Under the pieces are notes generated by a model. It did not search any database, was not told the DNA's origin, and saw only the letters and a program-made list of their open reading frames with translations. From contig NZ_JAHTMR010000021.1 in assembly GCF_019200975.1 (NCBI RefSeq), forward strand, positions 20,266-84,265: DNA of 64,000 bases. Direction: 5' to 3'. The translations under genes and the position numbers were made by a program. The stretch comes from Pseudomonas sp. PD9R (GTDB lineage Bacteria > Pseudomonadota > Gammaproteobacteria > Pseudomonadales > Pseudomonadaceae). Each line of letters starts with the position of its first letter. The first letter of the stretch is position 1. Shown here piece by piece: positions 43,546 through 52,180 of the stretch.

Positions 43546-44832
43546 ATGTTGAACAAGCGAATCAGCCTGATCGCTCTGGGGATTTTGAGCGCTACACAGG
43601 CCATGGCTAACGACCAGGCCGAATCCAAGGGATTTGTTGAAGACAGCAGCCTCAAAGTGCTGCTGCGTAATGCCTACATGAACCGTGACTACAAAGACGG
43701 CAACCCGGATAAATCCGAGTGGGGCCAAGCGGCCATCGGTACGTTCTCGTCCGGCTTCACCCAAGGCACCGTGGGTGTGGGTGTGGATGCTTTCGGTCTG
43801 TACGCGCTTAACCTGGAACGCAGTGAAGACCGGAGCGGCGCCCAAGGTATCGACTTTTTCAAAAAGGGCGATAGCGGCCAGCCGGCTGACGACCTGTCCA
43901 AAGGTGGCGCTGCCGTCAAATTCCGTCTGTCCAGCACCACGCTGACCTACGGCGACCAGATGCCAGCACTGCCCGTGTTGAGCTACGACAACTCGCGCCT
44001 GCTGCCGGAAAGCTACACCGGCACCCTGATCACCTCGAAAGAGATCAAGGGCCTGGAGCTGAACGCCGGTCGCTTCACCGCTGAATCGCGTAAAAGCGCT
44101 GAAGGCCGTGACAGCGGTGGCTTGAAGTCGATCAACGTGTTGGGCGGTAGCTACCAGTTCACCGAACAATTCAAGGCCGCGCTGTACGCCTCCGACGTCG
44201 AAGACGTGCTGAAGAAACAATACGTAAACGCCAATTACGTATTCCCGATCGCCAAGGATCAGTCCCTGACCCTGGACTTCAACGGCTACCGCACCAAGCT
44301 GGACGACTCCTACGTCCGCGAAACCGGTGCAACCGGCGACGACAACAAAATCTGGAGCCTGGCAGCCGTCTTCGCCACCGGCCCGCACTCGTTCACCCTC
44401 GCTCATCAGCGCAGCACCGGCGACAGCAACCTGGGCTACGCCTATGGCGGCTACCAGAAAGATCAAGGTCGCATCGGTGACGGTGGCAACACCATCTACC
44501 TGTCCAACTCCTACTGGTCCGACTTCAACGCTGAAGACGAGCGCAGCTGGCAACTGGGTTACGGCCTGGACTTCAGCACCTTCGGTGTTCCGGGCTTGAC
44601 CTACAACGTCGCCTACGTGCGCGGTGACAACATCACCACCTCCACCAGCGAAGGCGGCACCGAGCGCGAAATTTTCAACCAGTTCAAGTACGTCGTGCAA
44701 AGCGGCCCTGCCAAAGACCTGAGCATCAAGCTGCGCAGCTCGGTCCTGCGTGTGTCGCAGAAATCGAGCGAGTACAACGTCAGCGGTAACGAAGTACGCG
44801 TGTTCGTGGATTACCCGATCAACATCTTCTGA
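43546..44832 (+). CDS. OprD-family outer-membrane porin
   Basis: 428 aa. Signal peptide MLNKRISLIALGILSATQAMA then 'NDQAESKGFVEDSSLKVLLRNAYMNRD', the usual OprD-family start. About 18 beta strands are expected. The C-terminus 'VRVFVDYPINIF' ends in the outer-membrane Phe signature. OprD/Opd porins take up basic amino acids, small peptides or aromatic acids; the subgroup cannot be fixed by eye. AAGGAAAACAAC precedes the ATG. Confidence 0.92.
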   Translation: MLNKRISLIALGILSATQAMANDQAESKGFVEDSSLKVLLRNAYMNRDYKDGNPDKSEWGQAAIGTFSSGFTQGTVGVGVDAFGLYALNLERSEDRSGAQGIDFFKKGDSGQPADDLSKGGAAVKFRLSSTTLTYGDQMPALPVLSYDNSRLLPESYTGTLITSKEIKGLELNAGRFTAESRKSAEGRDSGGLKSINVLGGSYQFTEQFKAALYASDVEDVLKKQYVNANYVFPIAKDQSLTLDFNGYRTKLDDSYVRETGATGDDNKIWSLAAVFATGPHSFTLAHQRSTGDSNLGYAYGGYQKDQGRIGDGGNTIYLSNSYWSDFNAEDERSWQLGYGLDFSTFGVPGLTYNVAYVRGDNITTSTSEGGTEREIFNQFKYVVQSGPAKDLSIKLRSSVLRVSQKSSEYNVSGNEVRVFVDYPINIF

Positions 44833-44878
44833 TGATCGGTTGCGGTGTCGAGGCCTGATTCAAGGCTGGGAAAGAAAT

Positions 44879-45081
44879 AGCCCCGACTGGTTCGTAATGC
44901 TGTTCAGTTAAGAGATAGGGCGAGCAATAAATAACCCGTGGCGAGGGAGCTTGCTCCCGCTGGGGCGCGAAGCGGCCCTCAAAAAGGGACTGCTGCGCAG
45001 TCCAGCGGGAGCAAGCTCCCTCGCCACAGGTGCAGCGTTCGTCCTTAACTGAACAGCATTACGACTGGTTCGGGGCTTTTT
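44879..45081 (+). terminator. oprD terminator split by an insertion
   Basis: AGCCCCGA (44879-44886) and TTCGGGGCTTTTT (45069-45081) are the arms of an ordinary terminator (AGCCCCGACTGGTTCGGGGCT plus U-run when rejoined). A 167-bp element and the duplicated loop lie between them. Confidence 0.8.
44895..45061. mobile_element. MITE-like element with REP core in the oprD terminator
   Basis: 167 bp. Perfect 18-bp terminal inverted repeats TAATGCTGTTCAGTTAAG at both ends. An exact 11-bp direct repeat CGACTGGTTCG (44884-44894 and 45062-45072) flanks it. The inside is a hairpin GTGGCGAGGGAGCTTGCTCC...GGAGCAAGCTCCCTCGCCAC. No ORF. This is the freshest-looking copy of the family. Confidence 0.82.
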
Positions 45082-45212
45082 ACATCCATATTGATTACGC
45101 GGGGTAACTAATGAAGTTCCCGCGCCCACCTTTATCCCCTCCCTGCAACCCAATACAGTCCTCTCCAACGCCTCTCCCATCATCCTGATGAGAAGGTCAC
45201 TGGAGATTCCTC

Positions 45213-45431
45213 ATGCCGTTCGTAAGTGTCCGCATTACCCGCGATGGCGTTACCACTGAGCAGAAAGCTCAGGTGATCGCCGAAATCACTGAAACACTGG
45301 AGCGCGTACTCAACAAGCGTCCGGACCTGACCCACATCGTGATCGAGGAAGTCGACACCGATAACTGGGGTTACTCCGGCATCACCACCACTCAATACCG
45401 CAAGCAACTGGCGGAAGAGGGGAAGTCATGA
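45213..45431 (+). CDS. 4-Oxalocrotonate tautomerase family protein
   Basis: 72 aa beginning MPFVSVRITRDGVTTEQKAQ. The N-terminal Pro (after Met removal) is the catalytic base of this superfamily. The following 'LERVLNKRPDLTHIVIEEVDTDNWGYSG' fits small tautomerases. It overlaps the next gene by 4 bases, which suggests a joint role in detoxification or aromatic metabolism. Confidence 0.85.
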   Translation: MPFVSVRITRDGVTTEQKAQVIAEITETLERVLNKRPDLTHIVIEEVDTDNWGYSGITTTQYRKQLAEEGKS

Positions 45432-46084
45432 AGCCGTCGGTGACCATCGACTTCGTCTCTGATGTGGTGTGCCCATGGTGCGCTCTGGGCGCCACAGCGC
45501 TGGAGCAGGCGATCGAGAATGTGGCGGGTGAAGTTTCGGTCGAGCTGACCTACAAGCCTTTCGAGCTGAATCCGAACATGCCACCCGAAGGCGAAAAAGC
45601 AGTCGAGCACTTGATGCGCAAATACGGGCGCACCGCCCAGGACGTTGCCAATGGCAAAGCGATGCAAATCGAGCGCGGAAATGCCATCGGCTTCAAGTTC
45701 GACCTGGAAAAGCGCAGCCACTTCTACAACACCTTCGACGCCCATCGCTTGTTGCTCTGGGCGCTGGAAGAAGGACGTCAGGTGGCACTGAAGAAAATCC
45801 TGCTGCGCGCTTACTTCAGCGAAGGCGCGAACCCGAGTGATCAGCAGACGCTGGTGCGGTTGGCGGGTGAAGCCGGGCTGGATGAGGCCAAGGCGCGCAA
45901 GGTGCTGGTGTCGGGTGCCTATGCCGACGAGGTGCGTGAACTTGAGGCGTTTTACCAGCAGCACGGTATCAACTCGGTACCGGCCATGGTGCTGAATGGC
46001 CGTCACCTGGTGTCCGGTTCGCAATCGATCGAGTACTACGAACAGATGTTGAGACAAATGGCGACGGCCTCCGCTGAAGCCTGA
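45428..46084 (+). CDS. DsbA-family oxidoreductase (FrnE-like)
   Basis: 218-aa thioredoxin-fold protein with 'DFVSDVVCPWCALG' (Cys15-Pro-Trp-Cys18) and the FrnE/2-hydroxychromene-isomerase-like 'GINSVPAMVLNGRHLVSGSQ'. No signal peptide, so it is cytoplasmic. It is coupled to the tautomerase and lies 45 bases upstream of an SDR gene; the three form a likely operon. Confidence 0.88.
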   Translation: MKPSVTIDFVSDVVCPWCALGATALEQAIENVAGEVSVELTYKPFELNPNMPPEGEKAVEHLMRKYGRTAQDVANGKAMQIERGNAIGFKFDLEKRSHFYNTFDAHRLLLWALEEGRQVALKKILLRAYFSEGANPSDQQTLVRLAGEAGLDEAKARKVLVSGAYADEVRELEAFYQQHGINSVPAMVLNGRHLVSGSQSIEYYEQMLRQMATASAEA

Positions 46085-46128
46085 TTACTTACTTTTTCAA
46101 ACCATCATTTAATGAGTAGAGGTTCATC

Positions 46129-46839
46129 ATGAGCAATTCGAAAAAAGTCGTTGTGATCACTGGCGCATCCCAAGGTCTTGGCGACGGTATGGTCAAGGCC
46201 TTCCGTGAACTCGGTTACCGGATCGTCGCCACTTCGCGTTCGATCAAACCGTCCACCGATCCGGATATCCACACCGTTGCCGGTGACATCGGCGAACCAG
46301 CAACCGCCCAGCGTGTGATTCGTGAAGCGATCGAGCGTTTTGGCCGCGTCGACACCCTGGTCAACAACGCCGGGATCTTCATCGCCAAGCCATTCACCGC
46401 CTACACCGCTGAAGACTACGCCAGCGTGTTGTCGGTGAACGTCAACGGCTTCTTCTACATCACCCAACTGGCCATCGCAGAGATGGAAAAACAAGGCAGC
46501 GGCCATGTCGTCAACATCACCACCAGCCTGGTCGACCATGCCATCGACGGCGTGCCATCGGTACTGGCCTCGCTGACCAAAGGTGGCCTGAACGCGGCGA
46601 CCAAATCCCTGGCCATCGAATACGCCAAACGCGGTATTCGGGTGAACGCGGTTTCGCCTGGCATCATCAAGACCCCAATGCACGGCGAAGAAACCCACGC
46701 CGCACTGGGCGCTCTGCACCCGGTCGGACATATGGGCGAGATCGAAGACATTGCGCAGGCCGTGGTGTACCTGGACAACGCCAAGTTTGTGACCGGCGAA
46801 ATCCTGCACGTCGACGGTGGTCAGAGCGCGGGTCACTAA
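46129..46839 (+). CDS. Short-chain dehydrogenase/reductase, atypical active site
   Basis: 236 aa. Cofactor motif 'ITGASQGLGDGMVKAF' (TGxxxGxG), 'VNNAGIF' (NNAG), and 'AVSPGIIKTPMHGEE' are intact. In the catalytic region 'VPSVLASLTKGGLNAA', the position four before the Lys is Ala, where classical SDRs have Tyr (YxxxK). It may be inactive as a classical reductase or use another residue. Last gene of the tautomerase-FrnE-SDR unit, followed by a terminator. Confidence 0.88.
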   Translation: MSNSKKVVVITGASQGLGDGMVKAFRELGYRIVATSRSIKPSTDPDIHTVAGDIGEPATAQRVIREAIERFGRVDTLVNNAGIFIAKPFTAYTAEDYASVLSVNVNGFFYITQLAIAEMEKQGSGHVVNITTSLVDHAIDGVPSVLASLTKGGLNAATKSLAIEYAKRGIRVNAVSPGIIKTPMHGEETHAALGALHPVGHMGEIEDIAQAVVYLDNAKFVTGEILHVDGGQSAGH

Positions 46840-46865
46840 GACCTGGTTTTCAAACGGCAGAAACA

Positions 46866-46895
46866 ACAAAGCCCCGCATTGCGGGGCTTTGTTTT
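46866..46895 (+). terminator. Intrinsic terminator
   Basis: CAAAGCCCCGC-ATT-GCGGGGCTTTG with TTTT. It ends the SDR transcript and lies tail to tail with the tRNA gene. Confidence 0.92.
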
Positions 46896-46898
46896 GTA

Positions 46899-46974
<76 letters not shown>

Positions 46975-47425
46975 GTGTCAGGGCGACGATTATAGCGATT
47001 GCGCTGGTTCTGTAAACCCCTGAATTCTGACTATTTTTGCGCAAGCCTCGGTTGAGGATTAATAACGCTCGGCGGTCCACATCGAGCGTTGTGAATCTTG
47101 ACGGTTTTTGAGCGTTTTATGCATTAAAACGTCGGTCTTTCTCGTGGGACTTCCTGCGTGGGCCGTATCTCGTTTTCTGTTCAAGCAGTCCTTTATGTCG
47201 GCGGTTATGTCCTTTTGATCGGATGCTTATGCACAACGGAATTTCTGATGCACGCCATTAACAGTGAATTTGTGGATTCGTTCTCATCTACGCGCAAATG
47301 CCTGTTTTACTAGTTTTTTATGCGGGTGTACGAAAATTGAACAGTGGCGTTTCACGCCTGAAACAGCTGTAAAGATTGGATCCATGAATATTTAATCAAC
47401 AGAGTTATCCACAGGCTGTGGTGCG
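46975..47425. other. Region between tRNA-Thr and the methyltransferase, no gene seen
   Basis: 451 bases. It holds the tRNA promoter region, a short inverted pair AACGCTCGGC.../...TCGAGCGTT (about 47063-47091), and AT-rich sequence. TTATCCACA near 47404 matches a DnaA box but stands alone. No coding region is supported. Confidence 0.4.
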
Positions 47426-48628
47426 TCAGGGCCGTTCGGCCAACAGCAAGAAATTGCGTGGTGTGAGCGGGGTTTCGCAGAAGGTGCCTAGGCGAACGGC
47501 GTAACCCTGCTCAAGCAGAAATAGCGCCCGATCGAGCACCAGCCAAAGCTCCAATGGGCGCCGGAATAGTCCGCGCAGCAGCTCCAGATTGCGCACGTGT
47601 GCCAGTCGTTGCCTCCCCGTGGCTTCAAGGGCTGACCAATCTTGCGCGCCGATTGTGGATAACTCTTTCAGCTGGGCCAAATGACGGCAGTAATCCGCGA
47701 AGGGTTTATCCAGCCAGGCGCTCGGCAGGGATGGGGTCGGCAAGTACTCGTCGACGCCACGTAGCTGCCGTTGCAGCAGGTCGAAGGCCAGGCGCCGGGC
47801 CATGGAGGTGTCGCGCTGTCGACGCACGCGGGCACCGGCGGTGACGGTTTCGCTCATCGGTAACGCGAGATCATCGAGGGACAGTTGTAGTCTGGAGCCT
47901 ATGGCCGCTGACGAAATCGGTGAGTATTCGGTCAGGCTGATCCGGTTGTAGCAGCAAGGGGCAATAGCGAGTTGTTTGCAGCCAGCGGCGCTGGCGAGCT
48001 GAATCAACCGTACGTGCAGATCGCCACACGCGTGCAATGCGACGGGCGTGTGATCGGCATTCAATAAAGAGAGCGCGCTGGCCGCGAGTACGTCCTGTTC
48101 GACATGCAGGGCATGCAAATGATGCCGTTGGCTGAGTGCCTGGCCGCTGGCAATCAACGTCGGGTCGTACTCCAGGCAGGTCAGCTGTTGTCCGGTTTGT
48201 AGTAATCGCCGCCCCAAGTGACCTTTGCCCGAGCACCAGTCGAGCCAGTGCCTCGGTGAATCCGCAAACTGTAGTCGACTGGCGAACGCTTCAATTTGCT
48301 GCCACTTGCGCCCTGGCACATCGACGTTCAATCGATGACCCGCTGTTTCCAAATCATGCGCAGGCAATTCACCCACAGCACTTAGCGCAAGCGACTTTGC
48401 CGCCAACGACGCAAAAGGCTCCGGTGCATTGAGGCGAGCAGGTTGGTTGTGGGCGTTCTCCGCGTCTTCCAATGACCTTCCGCGTAGCCAAGTAGCCAGT
48501 TCGGGGTAGGAGGTTTCCCACGGAAGTTGCAGATGAGTGAACGGTCGAGGCTTCCACAGCGCTTGATGCTTTGTCAGAAAAGCATCCAGCGCCATGAAGC
48601 GGGCGAGTAGGGCCTCACCCGTCAGCAC
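47426..48628 (-). CDS. SAM-dependent methyltransferase
   Basis: About 400 aa from the GTG at 48628 (VLTGEALLARFMALDAF); an ATG at 48595 is the alternative. The methyltransferase motif is 'HWLDWCSGKGHLGRRLLQTG' and a GSTCD-like 'IAPCCYNRISLTEY' follows, a Cys-rich motif common to this group. The substrate is unknown. It starts 8 bases after the transporter permease stop and is probably at the tail of that operon. Confidence 0.8.
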   Translation of the reverse strand: MLTGEALLARFMALDAFLTKHQALWKPRPFTHLQLPWETSYPELATWLRGRSLEDAENAHNQPARLNAPEPFASLAAKSLALSAVGELPAHDLETAGHRLNVDVPGRKWQQIEAFASRLQFADSPRHWLDWCSGKGHLGRRLLQTGQQLTCLEYDPTLIASGQALSQRHHLHALHVEQDVLAASALSLLNADHTPVALHACGDLHVRLIQLASAAGCKQLAIAPCCYNRISLTEYSPISSAAIGSRLQLSLDDLALPMSETVTAGARVRRQRDTSMARRLAFDLLQRQLRGVDEYLPTPSLPSAWLDKPFADYCRHLAQLKELSTIGAQDWSALEATGRQRLAHVRNLELLRGLFRRPLELWLVLDRALFLLEQGYAVRLGTFCETPLTPRNFLLLAERP

Positions 48629-48635
48629 GCAGGAT

Positions 48636-49325
48636 TTAACGCCCTTGGCAGGCATCGACGCGCAACCAGCGCTCCAGCAGCTTGAAGCCGCGTACCAGCA
48701 CATAAGCCATCAACAGATAGAACATGCCGGCGGCGAAAAAGATCTCTACGGGCAGGTAGGTCCTGGCAATGATGGTTCGGGCCATGCCGGTCAGTTCCAG
48801 CAAGGTCACGGTGCTGGCCAGGGCGCTGGCTTTGAGCATCAGGATCACTTCGTTGCTGTAGGCCGGCAGGCCGATGCGTGCGGCACGGGGCAGGATGATG
48901 AAGAGCAGCGCCTTGGGTTTGGACATGCCCAACGCTCGCGCTGCTTCGATCTCGCCCGGTGGAATCGCCTGAATGGCGCCACGCAGGATTTCGGCGATGT
49001 AGGCTGCGGTGTGCAGGGTCATGGTCGCGGTGGCGCACCAGAACGGATCGCGCAGGTACGGCCACATCGAGCTGTTACGAATCACGTCGAACTGCGCCAG
49101 GCCGTAGTAGACCAGGAACAACTGAACCAGCAACGGTGTGCCACGGAAAAAGAAGATGTAGCCGTAGGGAAATGCCCGCACCCACCACAGGCGTGACGAG
49201 CGGGCGATGCCCAGTGGAATCGCCAGCAACAGGCCGGCGATTACGGCGATGGCCACCAGTTCCAGGGTCAGGGTTGCGCCCTGGGCCAGTTTCGGCAGCC
49301 ACTTGATGATGACTTCCCAGTTCAT
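48636..49325 (-). CDS. Polar amino acid ABC transporter permease (HisM-type)
   Basis: 229 aa, start ATG 49325 (MNWEVIIKWLPKLAQGATLTL). HisM/GlnP-type permease with about five helices and the EAA loop 'EAARALGMSKPKALLFIILP'. It overlaps the upstream permease by 4 bases. It forms a heterodimeric channel with the gene at 49322-50017. Confidence 0.92.
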   Translation of the reverse strand: MNWEVIIKWLPKLAQGATLTLELVAIAVIAGLLLAIPLGIARSSRLWWVRAFPYGYIFFFRGTPLLVQLFLVYYGLAQFDVIRNSSMWPYLRDPFWCATATMTLHTAAYIAEILRGAIQAIPPGEIEAARALGMSKPKALLFIILPRAARIGLPAYSNEVILMLKASALASTVTLLELTGMARTIIARTYLPVEIFFAAGMFYLLMAYVLVRGFKLLERWLRVDACQGR

Positions 49326-50017
49326 TGGGTGCTCCTCGCGAAGCCGCGAGCGGCGCGTTTTTCCAGCAGGTGCATACCCGTCATGGCCAGAATCGTCAGG
49401 CCCAGGTACATGAACGCGGCCACCATATAAAAGGTGAACGGTTGCTTGGACACGGTCACGCCGATTTGCGCATGACGCATGATTTCTTCCAGGCCGATCA
49501 CCGATACGAGCGCGGTGTCTTTCATCAGGATCATGAACAGGTTGCCCAGGCCCGGCAGGGCGATGCGCCACATCTGCGGCATGATCAATTTGGTGAAGAT
49601 GCGAAATTTCGACAGGCCCAACGCCACGCCAGCTTCGCGGTGACCTTTGGGAATGGCCAGGATCGCGCCACGAAACACTTCCGTGGCGTAGGCGCCGAAG
49701 CACAGGCCGAGGGCAATCACGCCAGCGGCAAAGGCATTCAGTTCAAGGTCAGGATTGCCGAAGAACTCACCCAAGGCACGCATCAAATTAACCGTGCCGA
49801 AATAGATCAACAGCACCCAGAGCAATTCCGGGATGCCGCGAACCAGTGTCGAATAGGTGCCGCCAAGCCACTGCAGCGGCTTGTACGGGGAAGTCTTGGC
49901 CAAGGCGCCGAGCAGACCGAGCACCAGCCCCAGACACAGGGCCGAGAGTGCCAGTTTCACAGTCATCAGCGCGCCAGCGGCGAGCGCCGGGCCGAATCCG
50001 TAGAGATCGATAGTCAT
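49322..50017 (-). CDS. Polar amino acid ABC transporter permease (HisQ-type)
   Basis: 231 aa, start ATG 50017 (MTIDLYGFGPALAAGALMTVKL). EAA loop 'EAGVALGLSKFRIFTKLIMP' and the HisQ-type 'LVRGIPELLWVLLIYFG'. Partner of the HisM-type permease. The in-frame ATG at 50044 is less likely because homology starts at MTIDLYG. Confidence 0.92.
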   Translation of the reverse strand: MTIDLYGFGPALAAGALMTVKLALSALCLGLVLGLLGALAKTSPYKPLQWLGGTYSTLVRGIPELLWVLLIYFGTVNLMRALGEFFGNPDLELNAFAAGVIALGLCFGAYATEVFRGAILAIPKGHREAGVALGLSKFRIFTKLIMPQMWRIALPGLGNLFMILMKDTALVSVIGLEEIMRHAQIGVTVSKQPFTFYMVAAFMYLGLTILAMTGMHLLEKRAARGFARSTQ

Positions 50018-50094
50018 GGATTTCTTTTCAATCGCGGCAGGCAATGCCAGGGATCGGCGCCGTCAGAGAGCGGCGCCGGTCCGGCAGGTCAGGA

Positions 50095-50841
50095 TCAATA
50101 GATGCTGAACGGGAAGTACTTGTCGTTGATCTTCTTGTAGGTGCCGTCTTCGACGATTTCTTTCAGGGCAAGGTTCAGCTTCGCGCGAATCGGGTCGTTC
50201 TTACGCACTGCGATACCGATCTTGTCGCTTTCTTCCACCGGGTCGCCTTTGAATTCGTAAGGACGGCCGGCGTCGCTTTTCAGCCACTCGTAGTTGACGT
50301 ACTTGTCAGCCAGGATGCCGTCCAGACGACCGGAAGTAAGGTCGAGGTAAGCGTTTTCCTGGGTGTCGTAGAGTTTGACTTCAACGCCTTCCATGTTGTC
50401 TTCCATCCAGGTGCCGGCGAGGGTCGCACGTTGTGCGCCGATCACTTTGCCTTGCAGGGAAGCCTTGTCGGTTTTGAAGTCGACGTCTTTCTTGGCGATG
50501 AACTGCAGCTTGTTCGAGTAGTACGGGTCGGTGAAGTCGACCGCTTGCTTACGCTCGTCGGTAATCGACATCGAGGAGATCAGGAAGTCGAATTTCTTGG
50601 CGTTCAGGGCCGGGATGATGCCGTCCCAGTCGGAGGTGACCACGGTGCACTCGACTTTCATCTTGGCGCACAGGGCGTCGCCGATTTCTTTGTCGAAGCC
50701 GACGACATTGCCACTGGCATCTTTGTTGTTGAACGGCGGGTAGGCCGCTTCGATGCCCATCTTCAGGGTTTCGGCCATTGCACCGGCGCTGAAGGCCAGG
50801 GTGACGGCGGCAGCCAGGAAGATTTTTTTGTAATTCTGCAT
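50095..50841 (-). CDS. Periplasmic basic amino acid-binding protein
   Basis: 248 aa. Signal peptide MQNYKKIFLAAAVTLAFSAG (cleaved after AMA). The mature part 'ETLKMGIEAAYPPFNNKDASGNVVGFDKEIGDALCAKMK' is typical of the lysine/arginine/ornithine- and histidine-binding proteins (LAO/HisJ). The exact ligand is not decidable by eye. Start ATG 50841. It sits between the ATPase and permease genes. Confidence 0.92.
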   Translation of the reverse strand: MQNYKKIFLAAAVTLAFSAGAMAETLKMGIEAAYPPFNNKDASGNVVGFDKEIGDALCAKMKVECTVVTSDWDGIIPALNAKKFDFLISSMSITDERKQAVDFTDPYYSNKLQFIAKKDVDFKTDKASLQGKVIGAQRATLAGTWMEDNMEGVEVKLYDTQENAYLDLTSGRLDGILADKYVNYEWLKSDAGRPYEFKGDPVEESDKIGIAVRKNDPIRAKLNLALKEIVEDGTYKKINDKYFPFSIY

Positions 50842-50854
50842 GCGGGTAGCTCCG

Positions 50855-51628
50855 TTAGCGGTTGCTGGACATGAATTGTTTGCAGCGCGCCGAAAGCGGG
50901 TTTTCAAACACCTGCTGTGGCGATCCTTGTTCCTCTACCAGGCCCTGGTGGAGGAATACCACTTCGCTGGAGACCTGGCGGGCGAAGCCCATCTCATGGG
51001 TGACCAGCAGCATGGTGCGGCCTTCCTCGGCCAGTGCGCGGATGACATTAAGTACTTCCTGGACCATTTCCGGGTCAAGCGCCGAAGTCGGCTCGTCGAA
51101 CAGGATTACCTTCGGCTGCATGGCCAGGGTGCGGGCGATGGCCGCGCGTTGTTGCTGACCGCCGGAAAGTTGCGCGGGGTAAGCGTGGCGCTTGTCGGCA
51201 ATGCCGACCTTGGCCAGCAAGGCTTCGGCCACTTCGATGGCTTCGGCCTTGCTCTGGCCAAGCACGCGACGCGGGGCTTCGATGATGTTGTCGAGCACGC
51301 TCATGTGCGGCCACAGATTAAAGTTTTGAAACACAAAACCAATCTCGCTACGCAGGCGATTGATCTGTTTGCCATCGGCGGCAACCAGTTCGCCATTCTT
51401 CGCGGCTTTGAGCTTGAGTTCTTCGCCGGCGACCAGGATCTGGCCCTGATGCGGGTTTTCCAGCAGGTTGATGCAACGCAGGAACGTGGACTTGCCGGAG
51501 CCGGAAGAACCCAGGATCGAGATCACATCGCCGTCGCGGGCGGTCAGCGAGATGCCTTTAAGCACCTCCAGCGAGCCGTAGCGTTTGTGCAAGTTGCGGA
51601 TTTCAAGCGCGGGCGTGGCCTCAGCCAT
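50855..51628 (-). CDS. Polar amino acid ABC transporter ATP-binding protein (HisP-type)
   Basis: 257 aa. Walker A 'LGSSGSGKSTFLRCINLLE', Q-loop 'VFQNFNLWPHM', signature LSGGQQQR, Walker B 'VILFDEPTSALDPEMV' and H-loop 'VTHEMGFAR' are all in place. First gene of the operon (ATPase, binding protein, permease, permease, then the methyltransferase), the order seen in P. aeruginosa PA5152-PA5155. Confidence 0.94.
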   Translation of the reverse strand: MAEATPALEIRNLHKRYGSLEVLKGISLTARDGDVISILGSSGSGKSTFLRCINLLENPHQGQILVAGEELKLKAAKNGELVAADGKQINRLRSEIGFVFQNFNLWPHMSVLDNIIEAPRRVLGQSKAEAIEVAEALLAKVGIADKRHAYPAQLSGGQQQRAAIARTLAMQPKVILFDEPTSALDPEMVQEVLNVIRALAEEGRTMLLVTHEMGFARQVSSEVVFLHQGLVEEQGSPQQVFENPLSARCKQFMSSNR

Positions 51629-52180
51629 GTGCGTTCCTCATTGTGTTTTGTGCTCTTGCTGTTGGTGGCCTTCCTGGCGAGGCGGCCAAGCTAGCATAGC
51701 GTTTCCAGGGCAGCCAACAGCGCTACGGGCAGTAAGCGGGTGGCATGTGGCGAGTTGTCGCATCGGTACAGCAGACTGTCGCCCCATCAACAACCGAACA
51801 GCCGTTTGAACCAGATTTTGCCGGGCTGTCGCGTAAAAAAGGGCGCGATGTTGCCAGCTTTGGCGGGGTGTTGGAAGCGCTATCCGGCCAAACGCATCTG
51901 TTCTGCACTTTTATTGTGCGCTGAGCATTTTCTGGGTGTGTTTCCAGTGCGCTGTTTCATTCATAAAGTGAGTCGCAGGGTAACGCTCTGGCAAAGTGCC
52001 ATTAATATCAATGGCTTGCGATGACTGTCCGGTCAGGGCGAGATCGCCGGGGTAGAGGGTTTTGAAACATTTTGGCGCAATTATTGCGTGCAGAATCCAG
52101 AACGCCCCGTTGGCTTCTTTTTACGAGAAGGTCGCCAAGCGGGATGCACGCATTCGCTTTTCCTTACAAAGGTAGTTTCA
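51629..52180. other. Divergent control region of the ABC transporter and gabP
   Basis: 552 bases with no gene. It holds the upstream region of the transporter operon on the left and, on the right, a sigma-54-type promoter and an ~80-base leader for gabP. AT-rich repeats such as TTATTGTGCGCTGAGCATTTT (about 51908-51928) could be activator sites. Confidence 0.5.
52072..52089 (+). promoter_or_regulatory. Probable sigma-54 promoter of gabP
   Basis: TTGGCGCAATTATTGCGT has GG (52074-52075) and GC (52086-52087) with exactly 10 bases between them, and matches the -24/-12 consensus TGGCAC-N5-TTGC except at one position. Expected transcription start is near 52099, giving an ~80-base leader before the ATG at 52181. 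It needs an enhancer-binding activator. Confidence 0.65.

Noticed and set aside
47403..47413. TTATCCACA as a replication origin or DnaA box
   Set aside because: A single box without a cluster, dnaA or dnaN nearby; it lies at the end of the methyltransferase gene.
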